From: Pseudomonadales bacterium
GTDB taxonomy: Bacteria > Pseudomonadota > Gammaproteobacteria > Pseudomonadales > DC-out160
Direction: 5' to 3'
NCBI GenBank assembly: GCA_016765265.1
Contig: JAESQG010000492.1
Location: 1 to 5,993, forward strand
Length of the DNA stretch: 5,993 bases
Part shown: positions 1-5,177 of the stretch, piece after piece
How positions within the stretch are numbered: position 1 is the stretch's first letter
Layout of the letters: the number at the start of each line of letters is the position of its first letter
Made by a program: the position numbers and the translations under genes
Notes under the pieces: model-generated
The model's input: only the letters and a program-made list of their open reading frames with translations
Database searches by the model: none
Told to the model about the DNA's origin: nothing

Positions 1-245
1 ATGTCATCAAACAAAGCTTTTTCTTTCTTTTTATGCATCCACTGCTGAAATAAATTGCTTAAGCCCCACAGACTTACAATCACCAGCAGCGCAACTAATC
101 GCGCAGTCACCGAGGCCAATGGCGCTACACTATTCTCACCAAACTGAACCAGAGGGCCGCCAAACCAAATTACCAAACCCAAGGCAATTAACCCTAGTAC
201 CGTCAGTACTCTCGGGTCTTTAAGCCATGCTAATAGTTTTTTCAT
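1..245 (-). CDS. tssM: TssM (IcmF/VasK), N-terminal part, cut by window edge
   Basis: This is the inner-membrane T6SS protein that spans the periplasm and contacts TssJ and TssL. Only the first 81 codons are in the window, and the frame stays open to base 1. The product begins MKKLLAWLKDPRVLTVLGLI. It shows two hydrophobic segments (about residues 12-32 and 42-64) separated by a short polar loop, followed by a Lys-rich stretch (HKKKEKA, 71-77). This is the usual TssM N-terminal hairpin that precedes the cytoplasmic NTPase-like domain. Three overlapping ATGs lie at the start. The two upstream ones hit stops within a few codons, so the ATG at 245-243 is the only workable one, with GGGA eight bases before it. 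It follows tssL by 27 nt in the same operon. The assignment rests on the N-terminus plus position directly after tssL; the rest of the protein is unseen. Confidence 0.9.
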   Translation of the reverse strand, partial: MKKLLAWLKDPRVLTVLGLIALGLVIWFGGPLVQFGENSVAPLASVTARLVALLVIVSLWGLSNLFQQWMHKKKEKALFDD

Positions 246-272
246 TCATTTCATCCCGCTATTATTCGTCAC

Positions 273-1133
273 CTAACGCTCGCCCGATTCGGGCTTATCA
301 TTCACAACAAACTGTTCAAACACGTTGACTACCGGCTTTGCGTCTAGATGCAACCAAAACCGAAACCCTGAATAGGTTAGCAATATGACCGCTGCCATAA
401 ACGCGGCGACTACCCACAAGGGCACATAATCCGCCATTGATTTTTGTTTTACCACATCGCTTTGCCAATGAGGCGAAAGCTCCGTTTCAGCGATTTGTCG
501 AACAGACAATATGCTTTGGTACAAGTTGGCCATCAGGGCATCAAGCTCCTGCCGACCACGATTGTTAAGCTTGTACTTGCCCTCAAAGCCTAAACTTAAG
601 CACAAATAAATAAGCTCCAAAATATCAATATTTTGTGCGGGTGCCTGCAATAGTCGATCCAGAATTAAGAAAACTTTTCCACCGCCGGATGTCTCATTAT
701 GGAAAGTACTAAGCAGTGATTTTTGAGTCCAACCGCTTTCAACTCCCCACGGGGTAGAAATAACGGCTTCATCGATAGCTGAACAAAGCACATACCGAGT
801 TGTTAAAACGATTTCAGATGAATAACCATCTTGTTGAGCGACTTTTACAAATTGCGATATTTCTGAGGTCAAATCTTGGTACAACCGATCAACTTGGTTG
901 TGGCTCACTGTTTGTCGCAACTTTCCCAGTAAAGCTATCAAGGTCGCAGCACCACTGACGAGGCCGTTCAAGCCTTGGTCTACCTTCAGCGCTTCTACTT
1001 TCCCTTCCGGTACCGGTGGCGTGGTATATTCATTCGACTGCACGGGAGGAGGGGGCGCCAACGGCTTATCCCTCGTCACTTTACCTCCGGGGCTAGGTAA
1101 GATAACTGTACTCTCTCCTGGTTCTTCACTCAT
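273..1133 (-). CDS. tssL: TssL (DotU/VasF), T6SS inner-membrane protein without a peptidoglycan-binding domain
   Basis: TssL is the C-tail-anchored inner-membrane subunit of the T6SS membrane complex and works with TssM and TssJ. The 286-residue product has a Pro-rich cytosolic N-terminus (1-45) containing TVILPSPGGK (9-18). A helical DotU domain (about 50-220) follows with family hallmarks: AIDEAV (119-124), STFHNETSGGGKVF (142-155) and LGFEGKYKL (181-189). One transmembrane segment lies at about 237-257, and only about 29 residues are left on the periplasmic side. There is thus no C-terminal OmpA-type peptidoglycan-binding domain, so anchoring to the cell wall would need a separate TagL/TagP-like protein, none of which is seen here. 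The start lies 5 nt past the tssK stop, and its AGAGG ribosome-binding site sits inside the end of tssK, which suggests translational coupling. Identification is firm; phosphorylation at Thr9 is inference. Confidence 0.96.
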   Translation of the reverse strand: MSEEPGESTVILPSPGGKVTRDKPLAPPPPVQSNEYTTPPVPEGKVEALKVDQGLNGLVSGAATLIALLGKLRQTVSHNQVDRLYQDLTSEISQFVKVAQQDGYSSEIVLTTRYVLCSAIDEAVISTPWGVESGWTQKSLLSTFHNETSGGGKVFLILDRLLQAPAQNIDILELIYLCLSLGFEGKYKLNNRGRQELDALMANLYQSILSVRQIAETELSPHWQSDVVKQKSMADYVPLWVVAAFMAAVILLTYSGFRFWLHLDAKPVVNVFEQFVVNDKPESGER

Positions 1134-1138
1134 ATCGC

Positions 1139-2473
1139 TTAACCTCTAATAGCCCAAAACTCTAATTCTAGTCCGGGAAAATCGCCGCCCACATGCAGTG
1201 CAAAGCCACCGGATTTCTGCATTTCAGTCCAATATTCGCTATTGGTCTCTAACTCAAAATAGGTAAACCCAGAATGATAAGGTATTTGCCGGGGCGCCAC
1301 GGGCAAAGCGCGCAACCCAATTCCGGGCATTTGAGCGTTTACCAATTGTCTGATTTTTTCTACCGGTGCAATTTTTACTTGTGCAGGAAATCCACCTCTT
1401 AACTGCTCCGTGGGAACATGCGCTTTGACCGCCAAGACAAAGGTACCGGTACTCACCAAATTGCGATCCGTAATCGCGGCCACCTTAATACCGTATTTGC
1501 GCTCCACCAGCTCCATATTAATCGCACTTTGCTCCATTACCATACTGAGGCATTGCCTCAGTGCTGCGAGTATGGGCATAAAGCTTTCTTGCAGTTGGTC
1601 ATGACGGTAGGGCACAAACGTGGGTGGTCGCTTCTCAGTACTGGTGAAAGTTGCCAGTTCACCCGCTAAAGAAATAAGATGCTGGTACAAAGTCTCAGGA
1701 TGCACGCCATCAACTTCGCTAAAATGCTGGATCATAGGCTCCCAACGATTAACCAGCTGCAACAAGAGGTAGTCTGCAACCTCTGCTGAACCGGAGCGCC
1801 CGCTATCCTTAAGTCGACCAGCCAAGGACTCTCCTCGATGATGGAGTAATCCTGCTAGCTCGGCCAAAAACCCGTGCAGTCGCGGAGACACTCGGCTTTT
1901 TAAACAAGGTGGAATGTACTGGTCATCTAATATAATTTCTTTGCTATCACGACGCTCCACAATATGCGCAACGCCTATGCAAGCATAGCCACTCAGATCT
2001 TGGTTGCCGAGTATGAGTTGCAGACTTAATCTGCCCACGGTAATCGGCGCCATTTCTCCACTGTCTGAGGCATCATCTATTACGCTAAACTCTTTTCCAA
2101 AAAACCGATGGGAGGCATTGTCCTGCTGATGTTCAGATACCTCTTGAGAGCCGTATCGTCGAAGAGAGATAGCGAGATAAACAATGGTGCTATGGGTATT
2201 TTCTGGCACCTCAATGACCGGTGGTAATTCATCGATTTCGGGACAGTTGATGGGCGTACCATCAGGAAATATTCCGATACACCGACTCAATGCGAGTTTT
2301 CCTAATTTCAATAACTCGGGGTCTAAGGCATAATCAAACAACCCCCAGAGATAAGGCCCTACCGACGATACTCGAGACTCTATATACTTTTCCACATATC
2401 GAGTTTGTTGCTGAAAGTGCTGCGGACTCAGGAGCATCCCTTCCTGCCAAATTACTTTGTTAGCGCTAGCCAT
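1139..2473 (-). CDS. tssK: TssK (VasE/ImpJ), T6SS baseplate adaptor
   Basis: TssK is the cytosolic trimeric adaptor that links the T6SS baseplate to the TssJLM membrane complex. The 444-residue product has the full usual length. The N-terminus carries the signature WQEGMLLSPQHFQQQ (9-23). The N-terminal shoulder region is followed by a helical middle (about 190-320), and the C-terminal head ends in GGDFPGLELEFWAIRG (429-444), a typical TssK tail. No signal peptide or membrane segment is present. The ATG at 2473 is preceded by AAGGCGAA eight bases upstream; an AU-only inverted repeat encloses this site. The gene is separated from tssJ by 103 nt, the widest gap in the operon, and is followed by tssL after 5 nt. 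No truncation or frameshift is seen. Confidence 0.97.
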   Translation of the reverse strand: MASANKVIWQEGMLLSPQHFQQQTRYVEKYIESRVSSVGPYLWGLFDYALDPELLKLGKLALSRCIGIFPDGTPINCPEIDELPPVIEVPENTHSTIVYLAISLRRYGSQEVSEHQQDNASHRFFGKEFSVIDDASDSGEMAPITVGRLSLQLILGNQDLSGYACIGVAHIVERRDSKEIILDDQYIPPCLKSRVSPRLHGFLAELAGLLHHRGESLAGRLKDSGRSGSAEVADYLLLQLVNRWEPMIQHFSEVDGVHPETLYQHLISLAGELATFTSTEKRPPTFVPYRHDQLQESFMPILAALRQCLSMVMEQSAINMELVERKYGIKVAAITDRNLVSTGTFVLAVKAHVPTEQLRGGFPAQVKIAPVEKIRQLVNAQMPGIGLRALPVAPRQIPYHSGFTYFELETNSEYWTEMQKSGGFALHVGGDFPGLELEFWAIRG

Positions 2474-2494
2474 AATTAATATTCGCCTTAATTA
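2473..2494 (-). promoter_or_regulatory. AU-only inverted repeat enclosing the tssK ribosome-binding site
   Basis: On the minus strand the arms TAATTAA (2494-2488) and TTAATTA (2479-2473) are perfectly complementary over 7 bp and enclose the 8-base loop GGCGAATA. The Shine-Dalgarno bases GGCG fall in the loop, and the 3' arm runs into the A of the tssK ATG. All seven pairs are A-U, so the stem would be marginal at ordinary temperature. The dyad is visible in the sequence; any control of tssK translation is inference. Confidence 0.4.
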
Positions 2495-2553
2495 CATTTA
2501 CAATGGGTACAAATATTTCGCTATGTCGTCCGATTCTATTGACTCGTCTTTAC

Positions 2554-2573
2554 GCATAGCTTTTGAGCTATGC
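2554..2573 (-). repeat. Perfect 8-bp hairpin in the tssJ-tssK gap
   Basis: GCATAGCT and AGCTATGC form a perfect 8-bp inverted repeat with a 4-base loop (TTTG on plus, CAAA in the minus-strand transcript). It begins 3 nt after the tssJ stop codon. On the minus strand the bases after the stem are GTAAAGAC, with no U-run, so it does not look like an intrinsic terminator. A role in mRNA processing, 3' protection or partial polarity between tssJ and tssK would fit the position, but this is inferred. Confidence 0.6.
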
Positions 2574-2576
2574 CCA

Positions 2577-3092
2577 CTAAAACTCTTCCTCTGTGTCATC
2601 ATTCACTTTACGATCACTTTGCTCGATAGTGAGATTCGATAAGCGCAAATTCAATTTAGTTTTTTTGTGCGGTTTTATTTCAAATACGATTCGCCCTTGA
2701 GATTTATCATACTGAGAAAATTCCGCTAGCAAGCCAATAAATCGCGTCTTCGGATCGACCACGAACTCCGTCTTTCGATCATATCCCGGCGTAAACTCTT
2801 TTAGCCGACGCCGCTTAATGAGATCTTTACCTAGATATCTTTTTGGATCTTCATATAAATGAATAAAATCCTCTTGAGAAAATTGACGTGCGTCTTCCAA
2901 TTCAAATATCGATACGACAACGGGTGATGCTCGCCCAGCACTGTCTGGGTTAACGTCGGGCCAGACTTCAAAGTTAAGCAGCATCTTTGTATCCACATTA
3001 AACACCTTACCCATAGTGGAACACCCTACACCACTAAGAGCCACCAAACTGATCAGTAGAAAAGTAAAAACCTGTTTATTCATACTATGCAT
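2577..3092 (-). CDS. tssJ: TssJ (VasD/Lip), T6SS outer-membrane lipoprotein
   Basis: TssJ is the lipoprotein that holds the T6SS membrane complex to the outer membrane by binding the periplasmic part of TssM. Numbering from the chosen start, the 171-residue product has a signal peptide with hydrophobic core VFTFLLISLVALSGVG and the lipidated Cys24, within an acceptable if Gly-rich lipobox (SGVGC). The mature domain shows family features: VNPDSAGRASPVVVSIFEL (47-65), a DFIHLY segment (75-80) and LGKDL (87-91), then beta strands and an acidic end (DDTEEEF). The frame stays open to an ATG at 3110, but that start has no ribosome-binding site. The ATG at 3092 has AAGGCGAA seven bases upstream, matching the signal before tssK, so I chose it; the ATG at 3083 is also possible and leaves a cleaner signal peptide. 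It follows tagH by 22-40 nt. Confidence 0.93.
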   Translation of the reverse strand: MHSMNKQVFTFLLISLVALSGVGCSTMGKVFNVDTKMLLNFEVWPDVNPDSAGRASPVVVSIFELEDARQFSQEDFIHLYEDPKRYLGKDLIKRRRLKEFTPGYDRKTEFVVDPKTRFIGLLAEFSQYDKSQGRIVFEIKPHKKTKLNLRLSNLTIEQSDRKVNDDTEEEF

Positions 3093-3132
3093 TTCTTCTT
3101 TCGCCTTCATATTAAATTAATGTAAATTGCTC

Positions 3133-4773
3133 TTATTCTTGTTTCGATAAATCCATTTGTTCTTCATATGCCTCAACAAAATCATCGCCAAACAAATCAT
3201 TAAAGACTCTATCCTGATCATTCGCCCAGGATTGATATAGCTTAGAATAGGCGTCCCAATATTTTGCTTTTCGTCCTGCCGCTGTCAACCCGCCAACACC
3301 ATCACTTTCAAACTTCTCTTGCATTTTTTCTGGATCAAACTTGCCAAACATTGCGTGAAACGCAGCTCTCATCCCCGTCAGCATCGCCAACTGATGATTC
3401 TTAATGTCCTGAAAACCATCTCGAACGGACTCTATAGACTCCATGTAGGCATTACTTTGGCGAACAAAGAGATTGTCGAGTGCCTCATCTAAATTGACTG
3501 AAAACTTTAAAGGGTTATTTTCGGAAGGCTGTATTAAGGTGCCCTCCATTCGAAATTCATTTTTAATCGCCGCTCGCGCCCCTAGCACTTCCATCAGACC
3601 ACTAACAGACTCTCTGACCACATCAGCCACCACTTGGTTAAAATCAGATAGCTGCTGGGAACTTAAATCATTAACATTGATGCCCAGGGATTGCGCAATT
3701 GAAGTTGCTTCAGTAAAAGTTGCTTCGGTAGAAGGAATGCTCGTATCAATAGAGTCAGTTATGGGTGAGGTGCCTTTAGCCTCAAAAGAATCTTCGACAA
3801 TAAAACCACTTTCTCTTGTAGTCGACTCCGCAATAATAGGTGGCTTCTCTAGGGGGGGTATATCCTCAGCAAGGTCTTCGGCCAGGGGAAGACCTTCCAC
3901 CACGGAGGCCACCGCTTCAACCGGTGCCTCTAGTAATGGCTCATCATCCCAATCATCCGGTATTAGCCCTCCCAATTGCAAGGGTTCATTGATAGGGTCT
4001 ACGCTCTGGGACTGACTAGCTCCCTGCCAGTCATCACCCGCTGCGCTATCTAGTAAAGCAAGGGGGTCTAATTCTTGTGCACTCGCATTAACGATATCTA
4101 GCAGATTATTCTCACCACTTTTTTGTCCCGTTTCAATAAGTCCTGAACCCGTGACATCTGATCCGATAAGGCCCGGCTCCACCGTTACAGCTGATGGAAT
4201 TTCTGCAGCATCACCCTTACCGCCCTCCCCTTCCCAAGGAGGAGAAGCATTATTGTCTGGCTCCAACCATCGATCTAAATCATCTAACTCAGCCTCTTTT
4301 TCAACCTTAGCTTGATCATGTTCAGCTTGCTCAAAATCAGGCTCTTCAGTGAGGTCGGTTTCTGTGACGGCAGGTGCGACTGAAAGCGCATTGCTAATAT
4401 CTTCCTCGCCATCTACGCCTTCGGCGCCTAATTCATCAAAGCTCGTCTCTGCGAGCATTAGATTCACCTGAATTTCATATCCGCCTATGAGCAGGCTATC
4501 GCCATTACGCAACTCAACGGGCTGCTCTGCACCAATGGCATCCTCCGAACTATTGAGATACACACCGTTAGTGCTCTTATCAATTAGCTCATACCGCCCT
4601 TCAATAAATCGAATCTCAGCATGACTTGAGGAAACATATCGCTCCTTGTCAGGCAAGACCCAATCGTTTTTTTCAGCACGGCCGATACTGCCTCCGTTTT
4701 GGTCAAAACAATGACTAAGCTTAGTAACCAATTCACTTGACGGGTACTTTGTGATCGATAGTTGCAGCGACAT
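3133..4773 (-). CDS. tagH: TagH/Fha (ImpI/VasC), FHA-domain T6SS regulator and scaffold
   Basis: This is the cytosolic forkhead-associated protein of T6SS clusters, which in studied systems binds phosphothreonine and triggers assembly after PpkA-type kinase activity. The 546-residue product has an N-terminal FHA domain (about 1-105) with the phosphopeptide-binding residues in place: G31-R32, S48-x-x-H51 and N69-G70 in DKSTNGVYLN. A long acidic, low-complexity linker (about 106-350) follows, with the family-type islands LDPLALLD (235-242) and IPDDWDDEPLLEAP (271-284). The C-terminal T6SS-specific domain (about 355-545) includes GLMEVLGARAAIKNEF (392-407) and NNPLKFSVN (419-427). It is the first gene of the operon, ahead of tssJ. 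The ATG at 4773 has only a weak A-rich sequence upstream (AAAAAGA, 9 nt away) and no clear Shine-Dalgarno. The kinase and phosphatase partners are not in the window. Confidence 0.95.
   Translation of the reverse strand: MSLQLSITKYPSSELVTKLSHCFDQNGGSIGRAEKNDWVLPDKERYVSSSHAEIRFIEGRYELIDKSTNGVYLNSSEDAIGAEQPVELRNGDSLLIGGYEIQVNLMLAETSFDELGAEGVDGEEDISNALSVAPAVTETDLTEEPDFEQAEHDQAKVEKEAELDDLDRWLEPDNNASPPWEGEGGKGDAAEIPSAVTVEPGLIGSDVTGSGLIETGQKSGENNLLDIVNASAQELDPLALLDSAAGDDWQGASQSQSVDPINEPLQLGGLIPDDWDDEPLLEAPVEAVASVVEGLPLAEDLAEDIPPLEKPPIIAESTTRESGFIVEDSFEAKGTSPITDSIDTSIPSTEATFTEATSIAQSLGINVNDLSSQQLSDFNQVVADVVRESVSGLMEVLGARAAIKNEFRMEGTLIQPSENNPLKFSVNLDEALDNLFVRQSNAYMESIESVRDGFQDIKNHQLAMLTGMRAAFHAMFGKFDPEKMQEKFESDGVGGLTAAGRKAKYWDAYSKLYQSWANDQDRVFNDLFGDDFVEAYEEQMDLSKQE
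3704..3733 (-). repeat. tagH: Two-copy 15-bp tandem repeat in the tagH linker
   Basis: The plus-strand units GTTGCTTCAGTAAAA (3704-3718) and GTTGCTTCGGTAGAA (3719-3733) match at 13 of 15 bases. Read in tagH they encode TEATF-TEATS, a Thr/Glu-rich pair of five-residue units next to the C-terminal domain. The in-frame duplication is probably a product of slippage in the unstructured linker. Confidence 0.7.
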
Positions 4774-4841
4774 AGATTGAAATCTTTTTAGTTTGGGAAC
4801 TAGTAAAATCTGAGGTGATGAATAGAGGCTTCTACCATAAC

Positions 4842-4873
4842 AAAAAAGGCCATCAGCACCACGAAACAGGCCT
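4842..4873 (-). terminator. Possible intrinsic terminator or attenuator upstream of tagH
   Basis: Read on the minus strand, AGGCC (4873-4869) and GGCCT (4851-4847) pair over 5 bp around a 17-base loop. A run of six T (4847-4842) begins with the last base of the 3' arm. A preceding G could add a G-U pair. The plus strand has no T-run after the stem, so polarity is toward tagH, 68 nt away. The stem is short and the loop long, so efficiency may be low. No gene on the minus strand lies upstream within the window, so if real it would end a small RNA or act as a leader attenuator of the T6SS operon. Confidence 0.35.
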
Positions 4874-5033
4874 CATCATTCTACTAAACTTGGGTATTAC
4901 CGCTAGTAAAAACAGCAGTAATATTTTGTTAAATTAATTCATGAAACAAGCTTCAGAAAATGACCCCATAATAAATAGAGCAATAACTATACACTGCATG
5001 CCAACGATCTTTCACATCGCTTGCTCTAGACAA

Positions 5034-5049
5034 TCGACAACTCTGTCGA
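5034..5049. repeat. Perfect 6-bp inverted repeat, possible operator
   Basis: TCGACA-ACTC-TGTCGA is a perfect dyad with a 4-base centre. It lies about 43 bp upstream of the predicted -35 box of the OmpA-like gene. The size and symmetry suit a dimeric regulator site, but I recognise no family consensus, and it may be chance. Confidence 0.3.
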
Positions 5050-5091
5050 ACTTCACCTATCTACCTCTACTCAGTTTTAACTTCATTTACG

Positions 5092-5120
5092 TTGATTTGA
5101 TCCAAATATGGGCATAATAT
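5092..5120 (+). promoter_or_regulatory. Sigma70-like promoter of the OmpA-like gene
   Basis: TTGATT (5092-5097) serves as a -35 box with 4 of 6 consensus bases. Two overlapping -10 choices follow: CATAAT (5113-5118, 5 of 6, 15-bp spacer) or TAATAT (5115-5120, 4 of 6, 17-bp spacer). The start codon is about 60 bp downstream, giving a leader of about 50 nt. This is the best sigma70 pair I see ahead of the gene, but it is only moderate. Confidence 0.4.
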
Positions 5121-5123
5121 GCC
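5111..5123. repeat. Palindrome GGCAT-AAT-ATGCC over the -10 region
   Basis: A perfect 5-bp inverted repeat with a 3-base centre overlaps both candidate -10 hexamers of the plus-strand promoter. A repressor bound there would block RNA polymerase. No known operator consensus is recognised, so the regulatory role is inference. Confidence 0.35.
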
Positions 5124-5177
5124 ACCGGTAGCTGTTAAAAGAATCAGTCTTAGCCAACAATTCAAGGGAATTTCATC

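Larger units (their letters stand above)
4774..5177. other. Divergent intergenic region between tagH and the OmpA-like gene
   Basis: This 404-nt AT-rich region separates two genes that point away from each other, so it must supply the promoter for the plus-strand gene and probably one for the T6SS operon. No convincing protein gene lies in it. It holds a terminator-like hairpin on the minus strand (4842-4873), a 9-bp direct repeat CTAGTAAAA (4800-4808 and 4903-4911), an inverted repeat at 5034-5049, and a sigma70-like promoter with a palindrome over its -10 region (5092-5123). I found no good sigma70 pair facing tagH. I also found no GG-N10-GC sigma54 element, although some T6SS operons use sigma54. 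The T6SS promoter therefore stays unassigned. Confidence 0.7.

Noticed and set aside
2080..2262. Minus-strand 60-codon frame inside tssK
   Set aside because: It is out of frame within a full-length TssK, with no supporting feature.
2457..2642. Plus-strand 61-codon hydrophobic frame across the tssJ-tssK gap
   Set aside because: It overlaps the ends of both real genes in antisense and has no start signal. The hydrophobic look comes from AT-rich sequence.
3473..4015. Plus-strand 180-codon open frame opposite tagH
   Set aside because: It lies fully antisense to the acidic low-complexity linker of tagH, is Ser/Thr-rich as expected from complementing Asp/Glu-rich codons, and shows no domain or ribosome-binding site.
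4934..4999. Minus-strand 21-codon frame starting MQCIVIALFIM
   Set aside because: It has no Shine-Dalgarno before the ATG, and in AT-rich intergenic DNA a frame of this length is expected by chance.
4986..5007. Sigma54-like TGGCAT on the minus strand upstream of tagH
   Set aside because: The -24 GG is present but the -12 GC at the required 10-bp spacing is missing. As a sigma70 -35 (TTGGCA) it also lacks a -10 at 16-18 bp.
5092..5105. FNR/CRP-like box TTGATTTGATCCAA
   Set aside because: The first half matches TTGAT, but the second half, TCCAA, matches only 3 of 5 positions of ATCAA. It is more simply read as part of the -35 region.
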